DNA of 64,000 bases, taken from assembly GCA_002499445.1 (NCBI GenBank), contig DALS01000010.1, positions 4,606-68,605 on the forward strand, given 5' to 3'. The DNA is from Methanosarcina sp. UBA293 (lineage in GTDB: Archaea; Halobacteriota; Methanosarcinia; Methanosarcinales; Methanosarcinaceae). The position numbers and the translations under genes were made by a program. The notes under the pieces were generated by a model. That model was not told the origin of the DNA and did no database searches. It saw only the letters and a program-made list of their open reading frames with translations. This document shows, piece after piece, positions 36,410 to 45,885 of the stretch (positions are counted from its first letter, which is position 1; every line of letters starts with the position of its first letter).

Positions 36410-37450
36410 ATGCAAAATGATAAGCGATTGGCTGTCTTTGCCGAAAAAAAAGACAAGCAGCTGATCTATTCGCCTGAAAAATGCATTGGCTGCGGCACCT
36501 GCGTGCAGGCATGCCCCAAAGACAACCTAGCAATTGGAGCTGTTGGCGCTATAACAAGAGGGCTTCTTGATGCTGATTTCCTGGAGATAAAGGATAGTGA
36601 AAAGTGCATTGTTTGCGGAATTTGTGCAAAAGTTTGCCCCACAGGTGCACTTGAGTTGAAGCAGGAAGGAAAATCCCTCGCTGATATTTCCTACCTTTTC
36701 AGGGCTATGAAACCAACATCAGTAAATGAAAGCTGCGTCCACTGCGGGCTCTGTGAGGATATCTGTCCTCAGGGCTGTATTGAGGTAACCCGTGAAATTT
36801 CAACGGACGGGAGCCTGAAGCTGGTCGGAAAGACCCATATCGATTCGGAATACTGTGTCCACTGTGGTTGGTGTGCTGCGGTGTGTCCAATGCATGCGAT
36901 TTCCGTGGAAACTCCCTTTGCAGGGCGCTGGACCCTGGATGAAAATACCTGTCAGACCTGCCATACGTGCACTGAAGTGTGTCCTGCAAATGCCCTTTTC
37001 AACAAAGAGGCCAAACCCGGAGAAAGAGTTGAAAAAGTAACGCACAGACCGGATGCCTGTATCTACTGCGGAGCCTGTGCGATTGCCTGTCCTGTGAAAG
37101 CTATTGATGTCAGAAAAACTGAGATTCTTCCCGATATGGAGAAAAAAGGCGTTCTTGAGAAAAGGCTGCTTGAAGCTCCTGTTCCAGAGACTCTGTCCCG
37201 TACAACCCTGGAAACTGATGAAGCTGCATGCCTGGGTTGCGGGAACTGCGTAATTGTCTGTCCGGTAAATGCTCTCGATAACCGTGAACTTGCTGCAGGA
37301 CACCTGAATAACATGGACGAAAAATCTCTTCTTGAGGTTAAAAATGGAAAAATTTCGGTAATAAACCAGGACCTCTGCGGGGAGGACGGTACATGTGCCT
37401 TTATCTGTCCTGTCGACGCGATCCGGCTTGTAAAAAGAGAGGTGGAATAA
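36410..37450 (+). CDS. fmdF: Formylmethanofuran dehydrogenase polyferredoxin FmdF
   Basis: This 346-residue electron-carrying subunit has seven regular CxxCxxCxxxCP motifs, such as CIGCGTCVQACP and CVHCGWCAAVCP. An eighth near the C terminus reads CGEDGTCAFICP and lacks one of the usual spacings. Up to eight [4Fe-4S] clusters would wire electrons to and from the molybdopterin site in FmdB. It ends directly at the start codon of fmdA (TAA then ATG), indicating a tight operon. Confidence 0.95.
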   Translation: MQNDKRLAVFAEKKDKQLIYSPEKCIGCGTCVQACPKDNLAIGAVGAITRGLLDADFLEIKDSEKCIVCGICAKVCPTGALELKQEGKSLADISYLFRAMKPTSVNESCVHCGLCEDICPQGCIEVTREISTDGSLKLVGKTHIDSEYCVHCGWCAAVCPMHAISVETPFAGRWTLDENTCQTCHTCTEVCPANALFNKEAKPGERVEKVTHRPDACIYCGACAIACPVKAIDVRKTEILPDMEKKGVLEKRLLEAPVPETLSRTTLETDEAACLGCGNCVIVCPVNALDNRELAAGHLNNMDEKSLLEVKNGKISVINQDLCGEDGTCAFICPVDAIRLVKREVE

Positions 37451-39205
37451 ATGGCAGGAACAATTGCAATCAAGAATGGATACGTCTTTGATCCCCTGAA
37501 CGAAATAAATGGAGAAATTATGGATATCTTCGTCAGGGACGGAAAAGTTGTAAGAGAGCTTTCTGCAGCCGAACTGAAAGACGCAAAGGTTATTGATGCT
37601 TCTGGCATGACAGTAATGCCCGGAGGAGTTGATTCCCATTCTCACGTTGCAGGCGCAAAGGTTAACGCCGGCAGGTCGATGCGTCCAGAAGATCATTATA
37701 AAGCAACTCTCCAGAAGACTTCACTCACCCATTCCGGTTCAGGTTACACTGTGCCCTCGGTCTACAAACAAGGGTACGATTACGCAGCAATGGGCTATAC
37801 AACTGTCTTTGAAGCTGCGATTCCTCCTCTTGAAGCTCGCCACACCCATGAAGAGATGCGGGCAACTCCGCTCCTTGACATGGGAGGGTACCTGATACTT
37901 GGAAACAATTTCTTTTTGATGCGTTATCTCCGGGATGGAGACATAGAAAAGGCTGCTGCTTATGTAGCCTGGATGATGAAAACTCACAAGTCCTATGGAA
38001 TTAAGTGTGTCAACCCTGCAGGAGTAGAAAACTGGGGCTGGGGTAAAAATGTACACTCTCTTGATGAAGCCAACATCCATTTCGAGATTACCCCAAGAGA
38101 GACTATAAAAGGGCTTAGTGAGGTCAATGAACTCCTCGGCATGCCTGTACCTCTTCACCTGCATGCAAATAACCTGGGACATCCTGGCTGCTATGAAATT
38201 ACTAAAGATTCCCTCCAAATCCTCGACGGCATAAAGCCCAGGCAGAACATGGATGTGGAATGGGCCGAAACCAAAATGGACCCTGCAAGGGACCGTTCCG
38301 TATATCTTGCTCACATGATGTTCAACAGTTTTGCAGGCACTACCTGGGGAGACTGTGAATCCGGAGTAAAAGACATTGCAGGCTACATCAACAACAAAGA
38401 CCATGTAGTAATCGATAGTGGATGCACGCCCTTCGGTGAAGCCACGGTTATGACCGGAGATGGGCCTGCCATCCAAGACATGTACAAGCTTACAGGAAAC
38501 AAGTGGTCGAATACTGACGTTGAGATGGAAGGTGGATCAGGTGTTATCCCCTTTACTTACCTCAAGTCCAACCCGGTACACAGTTTGCAGTGGGCAATGG
38601 GGCTTGAATGTCTCCTGCTTATCAACGACCCCTGGAAGACCATCATGACTACCGACAGTCCGAACGGCGGACCGTTTACGAAATATCCTGAGGTTATGAC
38701 CTGGATCATGTCCGAAGCTTTCAGGAAGCAGACCTTCAGTGAGTGCCACAAGTGGGCAAACGACAGGAGTGCACTCGGAGGAATAAACCGGGAACTTTCC
38801 CTCTATGACCTTGCAATTCTTACCAGGGCTAACCCTGCCCGGACAATAGGCATGGCGCACAGGAAAGGTTCTCTTGGCGTGGGAGCTGATGGAGACATTA
38901 CTGTTTACGATATTAACCCACAGCAGCTTGATTCAAACAACTATGAGGCTCTCCTCCGTGCCTTCAGGAAGGCGGAATACACCGTGAAGGGCGGCGAAAT
39001 CGTGGCTGTTAAAGGAGAAATTGTTTCCTTGCCTGAGAAGCGGACTTACTATTCCGAAGTGCATGTGGAAGGCGAGAAAGAAAAAGAGATGCTGGCTGAC
39101 GTGAAGGAGTGGTTCAGGTACTACACTCTGGGCTTTGCAAACTACCCGACTCCAGAGAAATATCTGGCAAATCCGACTCCCATACAGGTTAACGGTGAGA
39201 GGTGA
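37451..39205 (+). CDS. fmdA: Formylmethanofuran dehydrogenase subunit A
   Basis: This 584-residue amidohydrolase-fold subunit has metal ligands in GGVDSHSHVAGAKVN (HxH) and HLHANNLGHPG, and the C-terminal beta strand region is typical of dihydroorotase-like enzymes. In the enzyme complex this subunit condenses formate, made from CO2 in FmdB, with methanofuran (or reverses this). It is the first step of CO2 reduction, or the last step of methyl oxidation, in methanogenesis. It is followed 4 bp later by fmdC. Confidence 0.97.
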   Translation: MAGTIAIKNGYVFDPLNEINGEIMDIFVRDGKVVRELSAAELKDAKVIDASGMTVMPGGVDSHSHVAGAKVNAGRSMRPEDHYKATLQKTSLTHSGSGYTVPSVYKQGYDYAAMGYTTVFEAAIPPLEARHTHEEMRATPLLDMGGYLILGNNFFLMRYLRDGDIEKAAAYVAWMMKTHKSYGIKCVNPAGVENWGWGKNVHSLDEANIHFEITPRETIKGLSEVNELLGMPVPLHLHANNLGHPGCYEITKDSLQILDGIKPRQNMDVEWAETKMDPARDRSVYLAHMMFNSFAGTTWGDCESGVKDIAGYINNKDHVVIDSGCTPFGEATVMTGDGPAIQDMYKLTGNKWSNTDVEMEGGSGVIPFTYLKSNPVHSLQWAMGLECLLLINDPWKTIMTTDSPNGGPFTKYPEVMTWIMSEAFRKQTFSECHKWANDRSALGGINRELSLYDLAILTRANPARTIGMAHRKGSLGVGADGDITVYDINPQQLDSNNYEALLRAFRKAEYTVKGGEIVAVKGEIVSLPEKRTYYSEVHVEGEKEKEMLADVKEWFRYYTLGFANYPTPEKYLANPTPIQVNGER

Positions 39206-39209
39206 AGTT

Positions 39210-40076
39210 ATGACAGAGGGAGTACTTATTCATAAAAAAGCCGATGCCGGCGAAATTGCCGGAGAAATCAAAGAAGTAACGCTTATTCCTAAAAAAGAGA
39301 TTGATATTAAACTGGAAGCCGATGTTATAACTCCTGATTCCTTTGCAGGCAAAAGTGCCGAAGAAATAGGAATGCTATCCATCTGGCAGGGGCCAAAAAC
39401 CTATCCTCTTTCCGATTTCTTTGAAGTGATAGGCAATGGAGGCAGTTCTGCAGACGAGACTCAGATCCGTATAAAAGGGGACGCAACGAGGGTCAAAAGG
39501 ATCGGAGAAGGCATGAGCGCAGGAAAAATCGAAATTGAAGGTTCTGCAGGCATGCATGTCGGAACCGGGATGAAAGGAGGCGAGATCGTCGTTTACGGAG
39601 ATGTGGATTCCTGGGCCGGCATGGAAATGCTAGGTGGGCTTCTGCACATTAAAGGCAATGCCGGTGACCACGTGGGCTGTGCTTACAGAGGAAAGTGGCA
39701 CGGTATGAAAGGCGGCAGAATCATGATCGAAGGCTCAGCCCGGCACCAGCTCGGGGGCGGCATGGACGGCGGAGAAATTCTCGTGGAAGGAAAAGTTGAA
39801 AGTTTTTGCGGAATTCGTCAGAACGGTGGGCTTATTGTCGTAAATGGTGGAGCTCTCCGCGGTGTGGGCGCAGAAATGGCAGGCGGAACCATAGTTATCG
39901 GGGGCAAAATCGAGCGCTTTGCTCCTGGTTTCGAATTCGTATCTATGGAAAACAAGGTCACTTCGGGCGAAGTTGAGTTAATAGGCGAATTCAAGAAGTT
40001 TACAGGGGACTATGCGATCAGCAAGAGGGCAAAAGGAGCTCTCTATGTGTCTGCAGACGCAAACCCGGAGCTCTGA
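39210..40076 (+). CDS. fmdC: Formylmethanofuran dehydrogenase subunit C
   Basis: This 288-residue subunit has a GXGXG right-handed beta-helix, as in the C-terminal domain of glutamate synthase. Repeated Gly-rich turns, such as GMHVGTGMKGGEIVVYGD and HQLGGGMDGGEILVEG, are visible through residues 80-270. It is structural, bridging FmdA and FmdB. The ATG at 39210 is used although the frame is open 25 codons earlier inside fmdA; GAGGTGA precedes it. Confidence 0.95.
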   Translation: MTEGVLIHKKADAGEIAGEIKEVTLIPKKEIDIKLEADVITPDSFAGKSAEEIGMLSIWQGPKTYPLSDFFEVIGNGGSSADETQIRIKGDATRVKRIGEGMSAGKIEIEGSAGMHVGTGMKGGEIVVYGDVDSWAGMEMLGGLLHIKGNAGDHVGCAYRGKWHGMKGGRIMIEGSARHQLGGGMDGGEILVEGKVESFCGIRQNGGLIVVNGGALRGVGAEMAGGTIVIGGKIERFAPGFEFVSMENKVTSGEVELIGEFKKFTGDYAISKRAKGALYVSADANPEL

Positions 40077-40086
40077 GGTGAGAGGT

Positions 40087-40482
40087 ATGGAAGTATTACT
40101 CCTTTCCGGAAGTACAATTGATGAAGGCAGGCTTGCCAAAGGCGGGGACAAGTTCACGGATGATTACACTATGGAGTGTGCGTCCTGCTGGATTTCTCCT
40201 GTGGATTTCGTGTCCCTTGGTTCCCCTAATAAGGTAAAAGTAACAAGCAGAAACGGAAAACATTCAATTGTTGTTTATGCGAAATGTACGGATTCAGTCC
40301 AGCCTGGGCACGTGTTCATGCCAAGGGCTATCTGGGCGAATGTTGTCGTCGACCCTGATACCCTTTCTACGGGTTCCCCTCTCTATAAGGGTGCACCCGT
40401 AAACGTTGAGCCTACTGATGATGAAGAAGAAGTTCTCAGCGCCGAAGAAGTAGTGCTGAAAGTTTATTGCGGAGGACAGTGA
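40087..40482 (+). CDS. fmdD: Formylmethanofuran dehydrogenase subunit D
   Basis: This 131-residue subunit has the molybdopterin-dinucleotide-binding (MopB-C-like) fold. It carries GRLAKGGDKFTDDY near the start and VFMPRAIWANVVVDPDT in the core. Together with FmdB it completes the pterin cofactor site that in most molybdoenzymes is one polypeptide. The start is set by GAGAGGT before the ATG; an earlier in-frame ATG lies inside fmdC and is unlikely. Confidence 0.94.
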   Translation: MEVLLLSGSTIDEGRLAKGGDKFTDDYTMECASCWISPVDFVSLGSPNKVKVTSRNGKHSIVVYAKCTDSVQPGHVFMPRAIWANVVVDPDTLSTGSPLYKGAPVNVEPTDDEEEVLSAEEVVLKVYCGGQ

Positions 40483-40484
40483 GC

Positions 40485-41786
40485 ATGATTTACAAAAACA
40501 TTGTCTGTCCGGTCTGCGGGGCAGCCTGTGATGATATCCAGGTTGAGTTCGGGGACGGAAAGATTGAGGCTAGAAATGCATGTAAAATGGGAAATGCCAA
40601 GTTCAAGGAGGTCGTAAGCTCCCACAGGCTCAGGCAGCCCCTTATAAAAGCTGGCGGAAAACTGTCCCCTGCAGCCTGGGATGAAGCTCTTGAAAGAGCT
40701 GCCGATATTCTTGTTTCGGCAAAGCGTCCCCTCCTTTTCATGGGCAGTGAAACATCCTGCGAAGCGCATGAAGTAGGACTCAAGATAGGAGAATACCTGG
40801 GTGCTATTGTCGACTCTAACGCAACCATCTGCCATGGACCAACAGCAATGGGAATTCAGGAATCCGGAAAAGTCGGTGCAACCGAAGGTCAGAAGAAAAA
40901 CAGAGGCGATCTCATTGTTTACTGGGGAACAAATCCTCTCGAATCCATGCCAAGACAGATGTCAAGGTACGGAGTTTTTCCGAGAGGCTACTGGACCAAG
41001 CGCGGGCGTTTTGATAGGACAGTTATCACGGTAGACCCAAGAAAAACCCCGACCACTGAAGCTTCTGACCTGCATGTGCAGCTCAACCCCGGCTCGGACT
41101 ATGAACTCATAAGTGCACTTCTCACCCTGCTCCATGGAAAAGCTCCTCACCCATCGGTAGAAGAGATCACAGGAGTCCCAATTTCTGTCATGGAAGAGAT
41201 GCTCGATATGATGAAGAACTGCAACTTCGGAGCTATCTCAGTTGGGCTCGGGCTCTCCTCCTCCATAGGAAAGCACAGGAACGCCGAAATTGCCATGAAC
41301 CTGGTAAAGGAACTGAACAACTATGCCAAGTTCACTCTTGGAGCTCTCCGTGGCCACTGTAACGTTGCAGGCTTTAACCAGGTCGCTTCCTACATGTACG
41401 GCTATCCTTTCGGGCTTGATTTCACACGCGGACACCCCCGTTATAACCCAGGGGAATTCACAACCGTGGACGTGCTGCGAGAAAAAGACGTGGATGCTGC
41501 CCTTGTGATGTGTGCTGACCTTGTCTGCCACATCCCTGCCGACTGCGCCTCTTACCTTGCTGAAATCCCCATGGTCTGCCTGGATATTGCTCCCTGCCCG
41601 ACCACAGCTGCCTCGGATATCGTACTTCCGGGAGTCATTGATGCCATGGAATGTGACGGAACCTTCTACAGGCTTGACGATCTGCCGGTTCATTTCGAAC
41701 CCTTCACAACTTCGCCCTTCGAGTTTACGAAGAGCAACGAAGATACTTTGAAGCAGCTCTTTGAGAAGATTAAAGCAAGGAAGTAA
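40485..41786 (+). CDS. fmdB: Formylmethanofuran dehydrogenase subunit B (Mo/W catalytic subunit)
   Basis: The 433-residue catalytic subunit has Cys8, Cys11, Cys15 and Cys33 (CPVCGAACDD, NACKMG) to bind one [4Fe-4S] cluster. SNATICHGPTAMG holds the metal-ligating Cys116, so this is a cysteine and not a selenocysteine enzyme. It reduces CO2 to formate at a molybdopterin-guanine-dinucleotide Mo or W. The operon order E-F-A-C-D-B equals the molybdenum isoenzyme operon of M. barkeri, hence fmd. GGAGG 9 nt before ATG 40485 decides the start. Confidence 0.96.
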   Translation: MIYKNIVCPVCGAACDDIQVEFGDGKIEARNACKMGNAKFKEVVSSHRLRQPLIKAGGKLSPAAWDEALERAADILVSAKRPLLFMGSETSCEAHEVGLKIGEYLGAIVDSNATICHGPTAMGIQESGKVGATEGQKKNRGDLIVYWGTNPLESMPRQMSRYGVFPRGYWTKRGRFDRTVITVDPRKTPTTEASDLHVQLNPGSDYELISALLTLLHGKAPHPSVEEITGVPISVMEEMLDMMKNCNFGAISVGLGLSSSIGKHRNAEIAMNLVKELNNYAKFTLGALRGHCNVAGFNQVASYMYGYPFGLDFTRGHPRYNPGEFTTVDVLREKDVDAALVMCADLVCHIPADCASYLAEIPMVCLDIAPCPTTAASDIVLPGVIDAMECDGTFYRLDDLPVHFEPFTTSPFEFTKSNEDTLKQLFEKIKARK

Positions 41787-41951
41787 ATAATTACTCCTTA
41801 AATTTTCTTTTTTAAGTGTAAATTGAAGGAAAGAACAATGAATAAGGGAAGGAGTAGTTTCTCTCCTACTCTTTTTCTTGGAAACTTAAGGTGGCGGTTT
41901 AGTTCTTCTGATCCGCTCCTAAGAACTTTGGGCTTGAAGCTCTCATGCCCG

Positions 41952-42680
41952 TTAATTTTGAGATATTATTGCATGATATTTGTATTCGTAATACATTGAT
42001 TTTACAAAAGTAGTTTCAAAATCATATCTATCTGCTATCTCTTTAACTGTGTAGGGGTTGTGAGCAAATCCGAGGATATCTCTTGGGCGATTGTTCATGC
42101 TTGCCGATAATATAACCTTTAACTCAAAACCTATTTTGCGTAAAATTTTCCAGAGGTCTGCATCTTGTGAGAACAATCCTATTTTCCATAATGGGTACAA
42201 GCGGGGATCCAAGATGTCGAATAATACTATTTTACCCCCTTTATTAAGGTAACTTGATGCATTAAAGAGAAAGCTATCGATTTCTTGTAATGTCAAATAT
42301 TGAACCACTCCAGTTGCGGTTATTCGATCAAAGGAGCATTCCAGTTTATTCCAGACAGTTTTGTCATCAGCCTGGATTAACGATATATTCTCACATTTTC
42401 TTCCTCTGATTCTTTTGCTTGCTTCGTCAAGCATGGATGCTGAGAAGTCAACTCCTATCATCTTTTCATATTCTGGCGCATAGTAAACCAGGAGTTCGCC
42501 TGCACCGCATCCAAAGTCAAGCAGGGTTTTGCCTCCATCCAGATGGAACAGTTTTTCCCTTGCTTCCATAGAAAGAAATTCTTCAGCCGAAGATCTATGG
42601 CCACCGTCTCTCCTACCCGCAAAAAACTCTATCCAGAACTTCTTTTGTTTGGACAGTTTTTTTTCATGATCCCCAAACAT
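41952..42680 (-). CDS. Class I SAM-dependent methyltransferase
   Basis: The 242-residue Rossmann-fold methyltransferase has SAM-binding motif I LLDFGCGAGELLVYYAPEY, an acidic motif II GVDFSASML, ISLIQADDKTVW, and post-motif FDRITATGVVQYL. The N-terminal segment KKFWIEFFAGRRDGG is charged. The substrate is unknown. Convergent with fmdB; no operon partner is evident. Confidence 0.88.
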   Translation of the reverse strand: MFGDHEKKLSKQKKFWIEFFAGRRDGGHRSSAEEFLSMEAREKLFHLDGGKTLLDFGCGAGELLVYYAPEYEKMIGVDFSASMLDEASKRIRGRKCENISLIQADDKTVWNKLECSFDRITATGVVQYLTLQEIDSFLFNASSYLNKGGKIVLFDILDPRLYPLWKIGLFSQDADLWKILRKIGFELKVILSASMNNRPRDILGFAHNPYTVKEIADRYDFETTFVKSMYYEYKYHAIISQN

Positions 42681-43414
42681 GCTATTTATACTACCAAATC
42701 CCCCTTTTATAAATCACCTTTTATAATAGCCCGAATGATTTATTATTTAAAGGCTTATAAAGCTTATTCCATAGCTTAAATAGAATCTTATTTTTTCTCA
42801 TTGTTGTATCCTGGAATGATTTCGCAGATTCAAAACCAGTTGAAAGTTAAATACACGATACAACAACAGGCGACTCAAAAGTTAAACATTGAGTAAATTC
42901 CAATTCCATTTTGATACTGTAGAACGATTATGTAAGAGCTGATCCTAAAACCCAAAATTAGTTCTCTGGATCTAGAATTTTGAACGATCAATCGAGTTTC
43001 TTATTATGGAAAATAATTCTGAAACTTTTATTGATTTAAGAAAAAAACTTTGTTTTGGGATGAGCTCCAAGATAAAGCAAATTCAAAGTTTAAGTAAAAT
43101 GGCGAGTCACTTGTGCACGATATATAACTGCAATAAAAGAAATTTAGCAGAAACAAAAATATTTTAAAAAATTCTCGTTTTAAGCGAATAAATATAAAAT
43201 TAGAAAATTTAAAAAATATTTTATGCTCTGTTACTATATTACTTAAAGAAATTACACAGTTGAGCTCTGAGACCAGTAGTATAAGAGTTCTGTCTATTTA
43301 CTGTCTATTTATTATATTTCACGTTGTACAAACTCGAAGCTGCTTGATTCTAAGATTTATTTAAGACAATAATAGAAGTTAGAATTATTAAGTAACTGAT
43401 AGGGTCTGATTAAA
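42681..43414. other. AT-rich spacer before the protease island
   Basis: No gene is supported. The part around 43160-43200 resembles the sequence upstream of the protease gene (44624-44665): both contain AAATTCTC followed by TTTTAAGC and AAATAAAT-like runs. It probably includes the promoter of the gene at 43415. Confidence 0.5.
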
Positions 43415-44416
43415 ATGCTCAAAAGAAGCAACATTGGCAAATGGTTGACACTTATATTATCTATTTATTTTTTATCAACTGGTTCTGCAGGAGCAGATGA
43501 TAGCGAATTGAATGATTCTGAGTATGATGAGATCTCTGATCCTTCTATAAAGGAATTTGCAAACGATTCTTCGTTCATAGCATACAGAGGAACCATACCA
43601 GAGACAATTGATCAGGAGTGGGAAAATTCAATTGCAGATTGCTGGCTGAATCTTAACCGAATAGGGCCTTCATATTCCGAATTTGACAAGTCTATTAAAA
43701 GTGTTGCTGCCAGCAATGTAATAATAATTGAACTGGGCTCTGCTTATAAAGAAGAAATAGACGACCACAGAATTGACGAGATCTATCAAAAAATTGATAA
43801 TTACTGCGAACAGCAGGAAGGTATAAGTGAGATCCCTGTGGTCTTTAGGTGGGCACAGGATGAGGAGGACCTCCCGTTGCCGGATTACGGACCTGAATCT
43901 TTTGAAGAAGCTAAGAAATTGTTTCCTGGATTCATAACTTCTCGAGGAACAATGCCTGTAATTATAGATGCTAATAAAAAAGAAGAATGGATAGATTTAC
44001 TTATCAATTGTAGTCGATCACGTTCTCGCCCTGCAAGTATTAACCCGTATTTAATTGCATTCAGTGGTCCTGTTAACAGTTTTGGGGCTGACATTCATGG
44101 ATATTTAATAGTAGGTTTTGAGCCATCCACCCCAGAAAAGGTAAATGAGTCAGTAATTGATGAGATATATCAGGTATTAGATGAACACTGTAAACAGAAA
44201 GGCATAAATGATGTGCCAGCCGTTTTTGCTTTTATAAACATAACAGATGATTTAGCCCCAGCTGATGGACCAAATACGAATGTAAGTAGTGATGCCAATT
44301 TATCAAATAATGAAGAAAAGATTGTTGGTAATAAGACAACCAATAAAATGCCTGGTTTTACTTCAATAATGGTCATTTTAGGGGTTTTATCGTTACTGAT
44401 CATCAAACGTTCATAA
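43415..44416 (+). CDS. Secreted two-domain protein with PGF anchor, paralogue of protease pro-domain (copy 1)
   Basis: The 333-residue protein has a signal peptide (LTLILSIYFLSTGSAGA). It carries two tandem copies of a roughly 120-residue domain (about 35-148 and 150-285). The second starts LPLPDYGPESFEEAKKLFPG, contains ITSRGTMPVIID, and ends KQKGINDVPAVFAF. A Thr/Asn-rich linker and a C-terminal PGFTSIMVILGVLSLLIIKR segment follow. That last part matches the PGF sorting signal recognised by archaeosortase. The domain is homologous to the N-terminal domain of the serine protease encoded next. No catalytic triad is present. The last 183 residues are almost identical to the protein at 46666. 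It may be a membrane-anchored folding helper or inhibitor of the protease. Confidence 0.8.
   Translation: MLKRSNIGKWLTLILSIYFLSTGSAGADDSELNDSEYDEISDPSIKEFANDSSFIAYRGTIPETIDQEWENSIADCWLNLNRIGPSYSEFDKSIKSVAASNVIIIELGSAYKEEIDDHRIDEIYQKIDNYCEQQEGISEIPVVFRWAQDEEDLPLPDYGPESFEEAKKLFPGFITSRGTMPVIIDANKKEEWIDLLINCSRSRSRPASINPYLIAFSGPVNSFGADIHGYLIVGFEPSTPEKVNESVIDEIYQVLDEHCKQKGINDVPAVFAFINITDDLAPADGPNTNVSSDANLSNNEEKIVGNKTTNKMPGFTSIMVILGVLSLLIIKRS
43867..44416. repeat. 550-bp segment duplicated at 47185-47730
   Basis: The nucleotide sequence from the codons for LPLPDYGPES to the stop is nearly identical to 47185-47730, with only a handful of substitutions. The upstream halves of the two genes are much less alike. 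This pattern points to recent duplication or gene conversion limited to the 3' half. Confidence 0.85.
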
Positions 44417-44805
44417 CATTTTTTAAGCTTTGTTTTGCCAGATTCTAAAGATTTTCCAAGCATTTTCTATTTTTACACTCAAACGGACTATTTTTAATTT
44501 AATTCGCTTCGCTCAAGCGGACTTATTCTTCTTTCCACTTTTATTTTGAAATGCTACTTTTTTCCCATAATACTAGTGCAACTTTTCGGCAGATTTGCAG
44601 CTGAAGTAAGCAAAAGTAAGAATATTTTTTAAAAATTCTCATTTTAAGCACATAAATCTAAAAATCATATTCTTAAAAATTCTAATTTTTCAATGCGTAA
44701 GTATAAAATTAAATAAATTTAACAAGTGTTTCATACTCTTCCGACATATTAGATTTTGAGGTTAAGTGCACACGTCTCATTGAAATAAATTAAAGGAGAA
44801 GTTAT
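44417..44805. other. Spacer with DUF364 remnant and protease promoter region
   Basis: The first half holds a decayed copy of the 3' end of the DUF364 gene (44505-44600). The second half resembles DNA upstream of 43415 and should contain the protease promoter. No intact gene is visible. Confidence 0.6.
44505..44600 (-). pseudogene. Remnant of the DUF364 gene 3' end
   Basis: On the minus strand this reads K-L-H-stop-YYGKKVAFQNK, matching KKLHQYCGEKVAFRKK at the end of the intact DUF364 protein (47814-48644), with a stop replacing Gln. The DNA from TCAAGCGGACT onward runs parallel to 47786-47870. It records a duplication that copied the end of the PGF gene together with its convergent neighbour. 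Confidence 0.75.
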
Positions 44806-45885
44806 GTGAAAACTAGTATGAAGTTAATTGTAAGCATACTGATTATGTCAGTTATGTTTATTGGAATCGGATCGGCGGAGCCATCTGATTTAAGCGAAGA
44901 CAACTTTACTGAGGGTGAATTTTATCTACCTGACTATGGTCCGAGCATTTTTGAGAAACTTAAAGATAACCCAGATGTGATTGAAACTCGGGGTGTGATG
45001 CTTGAAATAACAGATGATAAAGAAAAAGTAAAATGGTTAGATACAATCGAAACCAGTATTCGAAGTTCCAAGGATAAACTTGAGCCTTATATGCAACAAT
45101 ATGGTGGGCCAGTGATTGGTTTTGGTATTAACTATGAGGGATATCTGTTTGTAGAATTCGATAAAAAACTAGAAGATACTATTAATAAGTCCACAATGGA
45201 TGAACTGTATAATATAATAGAAGTCGATGCAAAAAAAATGGAGATATCAAATGTTCCTGTAGTTTTCAGAAGTTCTGAAGGAGAAATTCTTGAATCGCGC
45301 ACTTCTACATGGACAAATCTGATTGGAGGAATAAGATTACAAGGTGGAAATGAGTATTCAACACTATCATTTGCTGCAAAAAAAGACAGTAGTGGTAAAA
45401 AAGGGTTTGTGATGTCTGGACATGCTGCTATTAATGCCGGTGGAATTGGTGCAGCAATATATCAACCTAATACTCCAAGGCAAGTAGGTACAGTGAATTA
45501 TTATAATTATGTTTTTGCAGATGCAGCATGGGTAGAAGCAAGTAATGTCGTAGACGACGTTTATTATCAAGACATTAATCAATTGAAAGATGTAGCAGAT
45601 CATGGAGATACAACGAAAGGCCATAAAGTATATAAATCAGGAATAACAACCGGTCTGACAAATGGTACTGTTGTAGATACATATATAATAATGGGAACAC
45701 TTCAAGATCAATTCACTGCAACTTATTGGTCAGAACCTGGCGATAGTGGTGCTCCAGTATTTATATTGTCGGGGGACACAGTGGAACTTGTAGGGGTACA
45801 TAAGGGAAGGTGGGGCTCTAACGCAGCTTTCTCACCAATGAGCGGAGTGAGACAAGAGTTAGGGATAACTCCCTTGACCACCTGA
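44806..45885 (+). CDS. Secreted serine protease (streptogrisin/trypsin-like, S1 fold) with N-terminal pro-domain
   Basis: The 359-residue protein has a signal peptide (MKLIVSILIMSVMFIGIGSA). A roughly 120-residue N-terminal domain (40-155) begins LPDYGPSIFEKLKDNPDVIE and ends SNVPVVF. A chymotrypsin-fold catalytic domain follows (165-355). The likely triad is His206 (VMSGHAA), Asp239 (VFADAAWVEA) and Ser314 (PGDSGAPVF); VYKSGITTGLTNGTV and LVGVHKG are typical of streptogrisin-like enzymes. The N-terminal domain is homologous to domains in both flanking anchored proteins and sits where alpha-lytic-type proteases have a folding pro-domain. No PGF anchor is present, so the enzyme should be released. 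The start is GTG 44806 with AAAGGAG 7 nt upstream. Confidence 0.85.
   Translation: MKTSMKLIVSILIMSVMFIGIGSAEPSDLSEDNFTEGEFYLPDYGPSIFEKLKDNPDVIETRGVMLEITDDKEKVKWLDTIETSIRSSKDKLEPYMQQYGGPVIGFGINYEGYLFVEFDKKLEDTINKSTMDELYNIIEVDAKKMEISNVPVVFRSSEGEILESRTSTWTNLIGGIRLQGGNEYSTLSFAAKKDSSGKKGFVMSGHAAINAGGIGAAIYQPNTPRQVGTVNYYNYVFADAAWVEASNVVDDVYYQDINQLKDVADHGDTTKGHKVYKSGITTGLTNGTVVDTYIIMGTLQDQFTATYWSEPGDSGAPVFILSGDTVELVGVHKGRWGSNAAFSPMSGVRQELGITPLTT

Noticed and set aside
36800..37696. Long minus-strand open frame (298 codons) opposite fmdF/fmdA
   Set aside because: It lies fully antisense to two clearly recognised genes. Its Cys/His-rich translation is a mirror of ferredoxin codons and shows no domain of its own.
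40485..41786. Selenocysteine in FmdB
   Set aside because: The active-site codon in the TICHGP motif is a Cys codon and no in-frame TGA is present.
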